64,000 nt of DNA, from NCBI GenBank assembly GCA_009617715.1, contig VTFK01000045.1:434001-498000 (forward strand), in the 5' to 3' direction. Under the pieces are notes generated by a model. The model did no database searches, had not been told where the DNA came from, and saw nothing but the letters and a program-made list of their open reading frames with translations. This DNA comes from Plectrocnemia conspersa (lineage: Eukaryota; Arthropoda; Insecta; Trichoptera; Polycentropodidae). Shown here piece after piece: positions 46,701 to 59,400 of this stretch (its first letter is position 1; every line of letters starts with the position of its first letter). Made by a program: the position numbers and the translations under genes.

Positions 46701-47270
46701 ATATTAAGTACTAGCTTATTGTACTTGTTACTTGACCAGTTTGGCCAATGAAATTAATTTGTTTTCAATGAATGCAAACTGGTGATTTGGAGGTGCAACT
46801 TGCAGAATTTTAAGACAGCATTTGGATTAAAGAGATTTGCTTGGAATCGATTGCCGGACACTTTTAGCCCCCTAAAAAATTAAGTGATTACTTTACTTAC
46901 AATTATTCCCTTAAACCAATAAATAAAATCAACTCACTGATCCTTGGATTTGAAGTGCTTCAATTGAAGATTTAGTGCTTCAATTTAAGATATACAAGTA
47001 AAATTTAACAAGTTTTTCTTAGATAAAATATTTATGAGTGTCACAATTTTGCATTCGGTGTATTTATTATTGTTTTTACTATTTTATTTGCATAATATAT
47101 AAAATTATGTAACTGTTAATTATAATACCGTTAAAAGCAGATCTCTCACGATTTAAATACCAAGTAGAACACACTTAAATATTTGCTTATCCCTAATCAA
47201 AAATATTATGAATTTGTTACGTAAAAATAAAGACATCTAATAATTCCACGAAAAGTAACTTGAATCGCGA
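43791..47270. other. intergenic sequence with a C+G-richer patch
   Basis: It is mostly A+T-rich. A patch at 45170-45360 (GGGGCTAAAGGGGACGAGAT; CACCCACCCACCTAC; CCGATATCGG) is a candidate regulatory module. RFAWNRLPDTFSPLK at about 46828-46875 is a likely jockey-like LINE 3' scrap. Nothing else is seen. Confidence 0.45.
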
Positions 47271-50200
47271 TGATATCATCGGCTATGTTTACATTTTTTA
47301 GATTGGCAAAACCGTAATCATGCGCGGGTAATATATACGCGCAAATAAGTCTAGGCTTTTATAGTTATTATATATGGAGGTTATAAACTCATTAAGCAAA
47401 TCTATCCTCTTTGACTTCCTAACTTTGTCCACATAAATTTACATACATATAAAAATTTCTCAGGATTCTAGCGCTTATTTTATAATTCTTTAGCTTAACA
47501 TTTATCTATATATATCCATTTGACTTTTCAGCACAATTATGTAGCTCAAAAACGTCACGCGGTCACATTTTTTTATTACGAATCATCGCATTTTTATCGT
47601 CCCATTTTCAGCAGTCATCATCGTCACACTCGCATTTCAACACACAGAAATAGTCTTTTGTCTCGTTCGCCCTTTTTTACCCTTTTATCTACGTTTGGCA
47701 CATACATACATACCTGCCGCCCTATTTTGCCCCCATTTTATTTTTCACTTCTCACACCAGTTCCTACTACATACTACGTTCACTTATCGTCGATTACGTA
47801 AATAAAAATATTTTCACATTTACACGTTTTCAATGCGCATTGTATAGGCTCGTCAAGAAAATATGTGATTAATGTAGCTCAATTAGGAATATATTGCTTT
47901 TTTAAATATGTTATTATTTTATTTTGGGAATGATTTTTTCAATTTCTTAGTGTTGCAAAGGTCATGTATTCATTTTAATTAAAATAAATATTATCCATAA
48001 TACAAAAGCTTTATTGAAGCAGAGTATTGAGTTTTTAATAAAAAAAATAATATATGGAATAATATATGGAATATCATTTTTGTTTTTATAGCAATCGTGA
48101 AATATGTTCCGATGTTTTTGACTATATCATAGACTTATATATACTGAATCTAATATATTTTATGTTGAATCTAATAATGTATCTCGTGACCACATTTATT
48201 AGTACTACAATTAGATTTTTGCTACTTATATAAATAAGCTCGGTTTATATGAAGAATTAAACACTGATTTGGAATATGTGATCAAAATTAACATGTTCTG
48301 AAATATCATGGATTTTATTTGAATGAATTAATGTAAGTACTATTTTTACAGCAAAATATTATTAATTACGTTTTTGTGATTGTGGAGCATAGTATATACG
48401 TCATTCATTTAAAGTTGAGCTTTCAGCTGTATATTTATGATTTTTAAAATAATATTATGTGAATTTTTGTATTGTGTTGATGTTCATATAGAGTTCTATC
48501 TATCAATACAAATAATTTCAAAATTATTAAATCTACTGAAAATATGAATTACAATAATTTATCATTGTCTTTAAAAAACTAAGATCACTAAAAATAGCGA
48601 ATTTGGAATGATATATTTAAATTATAAAAAATATGAATTATAAAATGATTATCCAGTTCTAGCAAAATTAATAAGTTTTATGTACCCTTTAATTTTACTA
48701 CATAGAATGTGTTTCATCGTAAAATTGCTTTAACATCGTATTTTCATAATTAGGTTCAATAATGAATATCTAAATTGTTTTTAGAGTATTCCTTAATATT
48801 ATTTTAATAATTAGAATATACTGAAATACATTAGCAGTATATTTGCTAGGTATAATTAAATTAAATAGATATTTATTTTCCTTGGTATCTACACATATTT
48901 TCGATTTGTTTTAAAAATACAATTTTATTTCAATGTAAAAACTTTTTATATTATATCACTACTTTAAACCTTAAAGAAATCTAACCCATGCTATTTGACA
49001 GTCATTTCTTATGTAAACTCAATAAATTAGAACAGTTTTCGAGACATTGCTGAATTTTTGTATTTTCGCATTGTAAAAAAGGTGTTTTACTTAATTGCAA
49101 ATATTTCCGGTTATGGTTAGATAATTGCAAAATATTTTATATCAAATTTAAGATAATTAAATTTCCTATCAACTTTCTATACATTACTTTACAATCGAAT
49201 TATTGGTTTAGGCACTATTTATGAATTTATTGGCGATTAAGAATTATTTTTTATCAAAATTTAAAAAAAAAATTTATTGTTTAGTTTATTACACAAAAAT
49301 TTAGTTCCGATTTCTTTATTAAATTTTTAAGTCTGATCTATTACAAAGATAATAAGATGACTAGAGATTCACGTTTTCACCAGAAAATGATATTGGGACC
49401 AAAGCAATGATGTTTGACATTTGTTGGTTTTCATACACACAGATGACTGAGCAAATCAAACATACTTTCTTAACTGATTTTGATAAGCAGCTGTTTATTT
49501 TTACAATATTTTTTTTTTCTTAAATTTTGATTAAAATGATCCAAAATTGTCGATAAATTCATAGAAAGCGCTTAAGCCAATAATTTGATTCAAAAGAGTT
49601 GTATAGTTAATATTTTCAATTAAATATAAAATACTTTGCAATCGGACAATTAAAACAGAAGTTATTTTTAATAAGGTAAAAATACTTTTTGGAATGAAAA
49701 TACGGAAATTTAATAATATCTTTAAAACAGTTCTAATTTATTAATTTTAGGGTTTACGATTTTACATAAGAAATAATTAGACAAAATAGACTAGTTAAAT
49801 TATTCATAAACGATTAAAATTTTTTTTATTTATTATTTTTTGGCAAAAAAAATCTAAAATAAAATTGATAATCTAAAAAAAAAAAAACTTGAATCAGCAT
49901 ATAATTCTATACAAGATCTTATCTTTGTTGCAAAAACTGTCAAAAATATGTGCAATATAAATAAAATAGTAGATTTTGAAAACCTTGAGGTTCGATTTAC
50001 TATATGAAAACCTTTAAATATTTTATTTATTAGCCATGCAGCGCAATTTTTCAGATATTTGACACGAGTTGAAGATCATTTATTTACAGGCCTCATGTAA
50101 TCAACCAAATAATCATGGGCTGCCGTTTTTTCGTGTATTATAATTCCTAAGGGAATAAAATATCATTCTACGAATTCGTACTTTTGTAAACTGAACGCAT

Positions 50201-50275
50201 TTCGTCCGAATCGAATATAGTACTGTAACCAAATGAAATTTTGGAAGCTCAACGATCAATAAAACCTTTATTGTT
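47271..50275. other. A+T-rich intergenic sequence
   Basis: A pyrimidine-rich, CA-rich stretch at 47540-47790 gives a 93-codon open frame without any domain. Otherwise nothing is supported. Confidence 0.5.
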
Positions 50276-50279
50276 TTAT

Positions 50280-50540
50280 GAAACGAAAAGCAAACGGCCG
50301 CGCTGTCGCAACGGAACAACAGCTCAGATCGAAAGCTACAGTTCAAACAGTTGCGAAAACAAGTCGACCGATGATGGGATGGGTGGGTTGGGTGGCGGTC
50401 GGTAGCTCAGTGGCGGCCGGTGGTGGTGCGCAATTAAGGAAACGTGTGTATCGCCGTGTGAGTAATGAGCCGCCTGGGCGGATTTATGTGTTTGCAGGCG
50501 TCGCCGTGCACCGCTCGTACGAAGGGCGCCCATTTTGACG
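50280..50540. promoter_or_regulatory. C+G-rich island 4, candidate regulatory module
   Basis: It contains GGGATGGGTGGGTTGGGTGG and GTGGCGGCCGGTGGTGGTGC; open frames on both strands are compositional. Function is inferred from composition and position only. Confidence 0.3.
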
Positions 50541-52600
50541 TACTGCGTACACATATACTTTTGTACTAGCACGTGGCTCAGTCACGAGTTAATACCTCGT
50601 AAGAGCCTAGTATTTTCTCATCATGTTTCGGAAATAACATTGAAAAGTATTACTGGCCCTTTTAAGACATTCATAGGCTTTACGAACCAGTGGGAATACT
50701 ACTATATCATTTTTTCCGGATGTGATGCCATTGGGTTTCTAGTGGAGACGCAATTCAAGCCATTTTATTTGTTAACATTACATTATACTATATGAGGCAC
50801 ACAAATAGAAAGTAATAGTAAAAAACGCCATTGAGGACACTGTTTACTGAGCATATAATCCGGGGACACAGACCCTCGACCATTGTTGTGATTCCCTGGC
50901 GTCTCTGTGTTGCTTCGAAACAGTTCTGGGGAATTGCAAATGAGGATGTTTGAGAGACAAATCTATCACTTTTTGGACATGCAAACGAAACAAAAATGTT
51001 CACGCTTTAAAATATAAACGGTTCAGATGTTCACTTAGCCGATCGCTAACCATAGAACCAAAAAACAATAGTAATGTGCGCCGGCTTCGTTTACTTCTGC
51101 AAGTGTAACAAAATAAATTTTGAAGGAAAATGCCATTTTCAGTAAATATTTTCCATGCAGTGTTACAGTTGTGATTGTTTACTAATCTGTAACGTTTCCC
51201 TAAAAAATGCCGTTTAATTATTTGCCAAACATGAAAACTTATTTTTATTAGAAAAATAATTTGATAGCAAAAATTTTAAGAAAATTGCAAATTTTCATAA
51301 TGAAGATGCGTATTTAGACATGCAGCGTAATTTTTATGGATATTTTACTCACATTTGCATTTATTTAATGAAAATTTTAAATTTTAATTGGCCTCTCAGT
51401 GAAATATTTTTTTGTAAATTATAGCAATAAATTAAAAATATTAAGAACCAAATTATAAAAATAATATTTTAAGACTGATCTCTCTTTGTATCGAAGGGAT
51501 ACATATATAAATATATCGAATTACACATACAACTAGAATTTGAAGAATTAATTTTTATGTAAATTGTAAAATTGTGTCTATTAACTTTCAATTCGAAAAA
51601 TATCTATAGAGTTAAATACTTATTTTAAAATAAAAATTTAATTTTAAAGTAAAATAGGACTGATGTGTCTTCTATTCTTACAATAAATTTTTAATCTGTT
51701 TGATGATATAAATGGGATTAAAACACTATGTATAATATTAAAAAATCCTAACGAGTCCCATATAAACATATTAATAAAGTTAAAACAAATAGTTTACAAC
51801 ATATTTAATATTGTATTGTTATAATGATAAATATAATCTGTACCATTTAGTATCGCATTAACGCGAAGAATGCCATATAGAAATATTATAATCACATTGT
51901 TACATATATTTGTGCGCTCTCCATTATACTTATTTATCTAAAAGACATTATATTTATTTATTAGGGAAAATTTAAAGTTATGTTAATTATTTTATGAAGT
52001 AATGGAGTAATGATTTTTACCAAATTCGTTCAAAAAGTTTTTTGATACCATAAATGCCAAAGAACAAAAACAGAACCCTTGATAAAAAAATGCATGTGAA
52101 ATCTTTTGGTTTTAGCTCACGAGGAAGCATTATGGTAGGAAGCATAGGCCGTTGATAAATTCTTAAGATATGCCAAATGATCACTTGTCACATTATTGTA
52201 CATCTCTATTCTAATATTTCATCAAAATTTATTCAACTCACAAGGCAATGAATGAGAGCGTAAAAAGATACCAGATAATTCAAAAGGTCTATCTCAAAAG
52301 AGTTGATACGCGCTAGTATGTGTATAAAGATAGGATTTGTTTTCTACAAATTTATTGATTTCTTATCAATCTTTGCTTATGTGCTTCTTGTTATTTTATT
52401 TTCTGCGAACATAAGTCTATAATAAGCAGTTTGTTGAACCATTCAAATAAATATTCATACAAAATCTAATATTGTTATCCAAGTCTCTCCTACAGTCATA
52501 TGCTGACACTTATTAGCCTTGTAATATTTCAGGTGTATTCTCCATCACTCTCAAGTAATCCAATCCGTATAAAGGTGACGGTACTATAAGAAGAAGAACA
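50541..52600. other. A+T-rich intergenic sequence
   Basis: Moderately mixed composition to about 51100, then A+T-rich. No gene, element or repeat is recognised. Confidence 0.5.
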
Positions 52601-52639
52601 AGTACGCCCTTTTTGTAACTGTAGTAATAACACACACAT

Positions 52640-53035
52640 AGAGCAGTGGGCAGAAATCACATTTTACCGAATCAATACTTCGGCCGGGGCCTGTCTTTGG
52701 CACGGCTGGTGCAGGCGCCCAGGCTGCTGCCTCTGTACTCTTGCAACCCCCTGGCAACCCCCGTGGGGGGCAAACAGCCCTCAAACCACCAGCTGCAGCC
52801 CGACGATCCTTCACCGACCGCCGGAACAAATGCAATACGTGACGCCGAAAGCGGGGGTGGCTTTGAACTTTGACCGGCCACAATCTATCAGTCGTGTCTC
52901 TGTACCCATCGCACTTTGCAATATCGAGCGACGCCCCTGTGCGATTAATCAATCGGACCGATTAATCGGATTAAACGCTCCTGTCGGGTTAAGCAACCTG
53001 GGACGTGGTCACGTGTTGGATGGGTGGAGCTTTCA
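52640..53035 (+). repeat. C+G-rich segment ending in a 5S rRNA-like sequence
   Basis: Positions 52988-53026 align without gaps to the internal promoter region of insect 5S rRNA as I remember it: GTTAAGCAAC (box A) at the start, TTGGATGGGTG (box C) at the end, and the same 18-base spacing between. About 30 of 39 positions agree. The rest of 5S is absent, so it is not a working gene. It may be the head or tail of a 5S-derived SINE, or a 5S pseudogene fragment. The preceding 350 bp are unusually C+G-rich and unrelated to anything I recognise. Confidence 0.5.
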
Positions 53036-53604
53036 AGGACTAGAATTAATTTTGATTACATTAATACTATTAGTAGTCATGAAATTATTAAAAATATATA
53101 CAGCATCTTATAAAACAACTATAACGAGAGTATATATAATAAAGAAAATTACAAACTAGAGAACATTTTCCATTAAGACTCGATTTCCTATTCATGCATT
53201 TCCTCTGAACTGGAATTTTCTTCACCCTTATAATTTGCACCACGTATTGATCATATTTATTCAGAAAATCTAGTTTACGACATTCATCTTTCTATATATC
53301 AAAATATAAATACACTGGTAATGAAAATGTTTTCCACTATAATAAGATAACTCAAAATATATGTAGAAAGACATTTCAATCAGTTATATTAATATTTTTT
53401 TAAAATATAATGTCAAGATGTCACTGATTTTAAATTTGAAACTGATGACATATGAAAATACCATTACTTTTAATCAAATTTCTATTATTCATTACTAATT
53501 TGAATTCATTTAAGATATTATGAATCGTAATAAATCATAAAAATATGATTTTTGGTTATTTTGTCAAAGCAATCAATCGATGAATTATATAGAAAAAATA
53601 AAGC

Positions 53605-53995
53605 TGGCATTCTGGACATTCATGTTTTTCATTTTTAAGAAACAAAAACTTTCATTTTCATTTCTCGATTTACTCAAGAAATTTCGACAAATAAAAATAT
53701 ATGTAATTATATTAATACAGTATATTATTGTAGATATCTGTATACTATTGATGCACAGAGAGCTAGATGATCGTTGAAAAAAGGATGATGATTTAATATA
53801 ATGGACGCGAATAATCGAAGGACCAGAACGGATTGATCTACTTCGATTGATTACGGAGTGTTGAGTTACAAAGGAATTTCAGACTTCTATACTTATACTA
53901 GAACCGCAGAGAAAATTGTTAATAACAGCTATTGCACCTTACATTTTTCATATTTCGAACAAGATAAAAATAAAACACTTTATTGGATTATTGAA
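53605..53995. repeat. dispersed repeat family R3, copy 2
   Basis: It is the counterpart of 24055-24395, sharing GGCATTCTGG, TTTCATTTTCATTTCTCGAT, GGACGCGAATAATCGAAGGA, CCAGAACGGAT and TTATTGGATTATTGAAAAAA. It runs on as an 86-codon open frame (53858-54118) with no known domain. Confidence 0.65.
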
Positions 53996-54119
53996 AAAAT
54001 GAGATTTAAGTTAACCGACAGTAAAATTTTATGGCGTAACTCTAAGGAAAGCCCCCATGTATATTTTTATAATCTGCCAATTCCCACGCAGAGCGATTCG
54101 CCCTTATCTGATTATTAAT

Positions 54120-55480
54120 GTAGTTCTTAGAATACCAAAGTAAAGATAAAACCGATTAGAGTAGTTGAGAAAATCGTAAACAATTTTTTCTATTTAAATA
54201 TTTCTGATCTTTTAAGAACGTATGCAATTTTTAAAACATAAGGTACGGACCCATCCTTTCTTATGCAGTGATTTTTAAAAATGCATTTAAAAATATCTAT
54301 AGAAAAGGCTTTTCAAAGAAAATTCAGAAAATTTTTAGCAATCATAATAATTTTAAAAGATTCTAAGAAAACGTACATATTTTTACATATCTCGCACGGA
54401 CCCACCTTTTCTAATGCAGTGGTTGTAAGTAAATTAAAAAAATAGATTTTAATAAGAAATCTTAATTTGGCATTTTTTTTCGAGAAGAAACACTACTTAT
54501 GTATCATACAAATTACTTATTTTCCTTTCAAATCAATGTGTTTCATTAATGTGATAATTAATTGTTTATTTTCATAACTTGAATAAGCTAACCATAGAAG
54601 TTTAATAGAATGTTGTTTTCAAATAATTTTCGTTTAAAAATCCACGTTTAGGGTTGATGGCTCTAATTTACTTAAACAAATACAGGTCCTAAGTTATTTT
54701 GACATGAATCTGTTTAATACATATACTTAGATATGTATAAAATGATAAAATAAGCGTTATTGTAAATGCATTACAGAAAAAATTCTTCCCGATTTACTTT
54801 ATACGCATTAAAAATCAACATAATGCCTTTAGGGCATTGTTCGAGTATTTAATTATCGAAAATATATTAGCAGATACCTACTTGAAAATATGCAATCGTA
54901 ACCTTCATATCGCAACGATGTAAGTTAATTAAAATAATTTAGGTATTTGTTCAGATTAAAGATCTAGGAAAGTTTATGTAAATGTAATGATCTAATAATT
55001 ATATTTTATGCACGTTGGCGACGACGATACGCGGCACGCACGTGCATTTATCGTGGAAAAACAGTATCTATTAGTACTATATGTAAGTCAAAAGATCTCA
55101 GATCATATTGGTGACACACGAGTATTTGGATACGAGCCTAAATAAATATGTTTAAAATATAAATAGTATTTAATAACAATATATTGTGTTCTGATCAAAA
55201 CTATTATTATTAATATTTAAAAATAACTCTAATACCATTATCGTTATTGATCGTCAAGTTAAGAGGAAGTAGCTTCATATATAGAAAGAGATCGCTTGTT
55301 TAATCTCGATATTTATTTATGAGATTATTATTAATTCCGATCCATAAGATACGAAAAATATAGAATTCGTACGCACGACCTATCGATTGATATTGATGTT
55401 TCGGAATTGAATTTATTAAAACAATTTTAACAATAGACACACTTGCATTGAATGTATGCTGAATTTTCTAACATCGCGTA
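54120..55480. other. A+T-rich intergenic sequence
   Basis: No gene. A short C+G patch at 55010-55050 (GACGACGATACGCGGCACGC) and a possible scrap of R2 (55320-55355) are the only features. Confidence 0.45.
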
Positions 55481-55489
55481 CCAAACGTA

Positions 55490-56000
55490 TGTACATCTCC
55501 CCGCTGTCGAAGCGTAGCGCTGAACTATTTCACACTTATTTTAAAACGTTTTCCGTCTGATATATATTCCAATAATGTTTTATTCTCTCTCCATTCAACC
55601 CATACACGTACGTGGGTTTGTTTTGTGCGTTTTCGCGTGTGGGTAATAAGGGGTCCCGGTGGATATAAAGAAATCCCCGTCCATCATTACCGCCGGTCAT
55701 TTGTAGCTCACGTACTACACAACATTCGTACTTAGGCGTATGTGGCACGGAACTTCTTTATTTGGAAATCACGCACCGTGGCTTCAACCACCCCGACCCA
55801 TACTACTGCTCCTTATACCTCCGCCCACCGTCCTGGTGCTATCCTTCTGTGTAGTAATGGTGTGCGACCCCAGCTTGGCAATTCCTGGATAGTTGCTGGG
55901 TGCGCCCTGTTTCTATGAACCGTTTCTATGTAATGTATATCTACTTAAAGTTGCGTAACGCTCAGCGCTCGCTAAACTTTTACTACGCCGGTGCCCACTC
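55490..56000. promoter_or_regulatory. C+G-rich island 5, candidate regulatory module
   Basis: This mixed-composition block contains CACGTACGTGGG, GGGGTCCCGGTGG and CACCGTCCTGGTG, with no convincing open frame. A regulatory role is inferred. Confidence 0.3.
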
Positions 56001-56382
56001 AATGCATCCAAGTTTTAAAAATATGTGTGCAATTGTACATAATATTTCTACTAATTTATATTTCTAGTGAATGAGGTCTGAAAAATTACATGTCATTTTC
56101 CGACACTAAAAGATGGACGGTTGATGAAAGTTCATCTTCATAGGGAATTCAAATCATTATGTAGAGAGAAAGAGTTTGGAACAGATAATATGCATCTAAA
56201 CAATGGTAAATTATCAGCACTCAAAATAAAATGGAATTGATAACTATCGTATTTATGTGATTAACAAACAGGCCTAGAATGGACCCTTAAAGAACTCCCG
56301 AAGGGGTGAAATATTTCTTCGACAATCGGCCCAACTGTCTGCCATCGATATTATATGTTTATTAAGCCTTAAAGCTACTAAT

Positions 56383-56420
56383 ACTGTGTCATCTTGTATT
56401 TAGATACAAGATGACACAGT
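56383..56420. repeat. perfect 17-bp hairpin with 4-base loop
   Basis: ACTGTGTCATCTTGTAT, loop TTAG, then ATACAAGATGACACAGT. All 17 pairs are Watson-Crick. It is too compact for a canonical microRNA precursor; it may be the tip of a larger inverted repeat or a recombination product. Confidence 0.9.
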
Positions 56421-59400
56421 GATACTGAAATGTAAACAAATATATTTTTGGTTTTATTTTTTTAAATTAAAAAAATTATATAATTCATGGATGTTTTTAC
56501 AACTAAGTATAAAACATGACATCATTCATTTTTAATTATTATTCGTTTTAGTTTCAAAATTCAATTCGAAACACATATTAGTATTGTGCTAATATGGTAT
56601 ATATATTTAACTTTAATCATTATATTACTTCGTTATTTATTATATGAATTTTTTTAAGGGTAACAGTAACAACGTATGATAACATGGATTATAACGTACC
56701 AAATAAAAGTATTTCAAATGTTTGTCCGGTTTGAGAAGCGTTCATAACAAGGGTTATTCTTATATTTATACCTATACTGGAATTCATTAAGATGAATTGT
56801 AAGACGGAATTGAACATCGTGCAGAATCAAATGCGATAGAAAACTGCGTGCACGCCTGTGTGTTCGTGTATTTATTTATGTAAAGAGTTGTGTGTAAATA
56901 TATCGTATATCCCACTTATAGGCATACGGGCATGAATGCGAAAGGGGCCGGGGGGAAGCTCGGGTTGGGCACCCCTGCCAGCCCCCCTACGTCAATGAAA
57001 ACAAATCGAACAATAGACGTAATTTGTATCTTCAGTGATGGATATCTCAATATTTAAAAAGATTGTTTGTTTTCTTTTTTCTGAGATTTATGCGTTATTG
57101 TACGCTTTCACTCACTGTTTTAATTAAGCATTGTGAATTACTTTTTATCGATTGCGAAACTTTTTAAGGAAGGCTTTGGAGAAACGTCAAAATGATTTGT
57201 ACTAGAAAATAAAAATAAAAATTGTACCTTCCTCATATTACGCAGATAAGACATGCAAGTATAATGATCAAATATACAATTAATGTATTATTTTTGTCAT
57301 GTTTCGAAAATACATATTTTGTCATGATTAAACCTTGTTTTATGTAAATATAATATTAATAGCAAAACAATTTCAATATAATTGATAAAATGTGGCATTC
57401 TATTTATTTACTCAAGATGCAACGAGTGCAGATATGTAAAATATAAAAATACAACAGCATGAAATTTATTTAATTATACTTTTTCTTGATTCGATATTCT
57501 TAAAATTATATTGTGGGGAAATTTTAATTTTGATTTATAACCCTATTAAATCTTAACGGGTTATTCGCGTAACTAATTTGAGACCGAAATAATTACATTA
57601 TTTTAAGAAAGCTTTGCCCAATTTGAGTATTTTTTTTACGTTTGAAGCCAACCGAATAAAAATAAAAATAAGTATTATTATATTTCTTTAATACTCCTAT
57701 GCAAAACCTGACTAGTACACGCGTTTATATTTATAAACAAACTTAAATAGGGCCTCAAAATTTTTGCAATAATGATATACATATATGGTCTTCAAGTATC
57801 TTGTAGATTTAAGATAGATAGTCAAAGTGAAAGTGGTTTCTAAGGGTCGTCATGATCGATTCTTGTATTTCCAAGTCAAAAAACAAGTGTAGTCCAAATG
57901 AAATTTGCGAAGCTAAGTTCAGGATGACATACGTACCATCTCTAATATTTCTCAATCATTTAAATTATGTAAAAAATTGCGGCCTTTGACACATTTATTT
58001 CAAGAATTTATCTCATTGGATCAAATGGATTTCGTTAGAAATTGTTGAAGATATCCGGTACTGACCATTTTTTTGTTGTGGTTAAATGATTTTGAATGCA
58101 CATTCCTTCCTGATCCAGTAATGAAATTCAGTCCAGAGATACATTATATCTAGAAAAGCCAATGACCGCACCAATTTTTATTAAATTTGAGGGACAGAAA
58201 TCTAATTTCAAAGCGACGAGACCCATTTCCATTAAAAAATCAGTATAGCACACAACTATTTTTAACATGATTTAGTTTTTTGGTAAATGGTTTGTGATTA
58301 AATGAAGTTTTAAATGCAAATACATTAGTAAATATATTACACTTTATCATAACACAGACGGTCAAAAAAAACTAATTATAATTCAATTTGTTTTAAATTT
58401 CCGAGTGCATTATTTTAGTAAAATATTATTCAGAAATAAACGCGGCAGCAAGAGTTATACAAATATTTTTTTAAATGTATAGAAATACCTATCAATGTAT
58501 GTTTCTGAAAATATTGAAGCAAAAGAGATTACGTCTAATTGAAATATAAGACAAGAGAGAATTAATAAAACGTAAATTTTATGAGCTCTTAAACCAACGA
58601 AGACTTCTACGTGTAAATAAAACCAGATAGATATTATTTCAAAAGCAATGAATAAAGATGAATTTATATTTTTATTCCTCCCACGGGCAAATTGCCGACC
58701 ACTGGTGTTGTATTGATTTTTCTTTCATAAGTAAAATTAAAAAAAATATTATCTCTGCACGTTAGAATGAATCTTAAGTTATCTTTAAATAAAATAGCAA
58801 TTTATAAATAAAATATTCACAATTTTACGTCGCATGGTCAAATTAAACTCTGCAAGAAAAAACATTTGCTACCAATAAATCTAAAGCATTTTATTAGCAA
58901 AATAATACATTTACCGCAAATTAAACTTTACGTTCTTTTCAAAAAAAACGATATTATAGAGTAAAACCTAAAAAAATTGCGCTACGTGGTAAAATTATCT
59001 AAATTAGAAAAGATGCAAAATAATATTTTTTTATATTTTTTTTTTTGTAAAAATTAAATTTAGACCAATATTTTCAATTGGATGTAATTTTAAATATAAT
59101 AAGAGGTATTATTCAGCTGCATTCAGAACAGGAAGTCCTGAAAGGAGCAGAGATTTCCAATTTATACTCAAATAACAAATAATGAAAAATGATAATGATA
59201 ACAAAAAATTAAGAATGCAAGGATCAATGACTTAAGAATGCTGTTATTTGGCCTACTTAAGTATTTGACAAGAATTCGTTTTCCGGCTAAATGAAACTAG
59301 AGTCAATATTTTTATGTAAATTATGCAATAAGATGTCATTTTTGACAAAAGGCAATGGAAAATATCATGTGGTAGTAGATGACCGTTAATTATTATTTTA

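Noticed and set aside
47520..47801. 93-codon plus-strand frame
   Set aside because: Translation is His/Ser/Thr/Tyr/Phe-rich from a pyrimidine-rich tract; no domain or splice sites.
52584..52952. 122-codon minus-strand frame and its plus-strand counterparts
   Set aside because: Compositional by-products of the C+G-rich segment; no recognisable protein.
52988..53028. Functional 5S rRNA gene
   Set aside because: Only the central promoter-like part is present; the 5' and 3' strands that form helix I and most of the loop B-D regions are missing.
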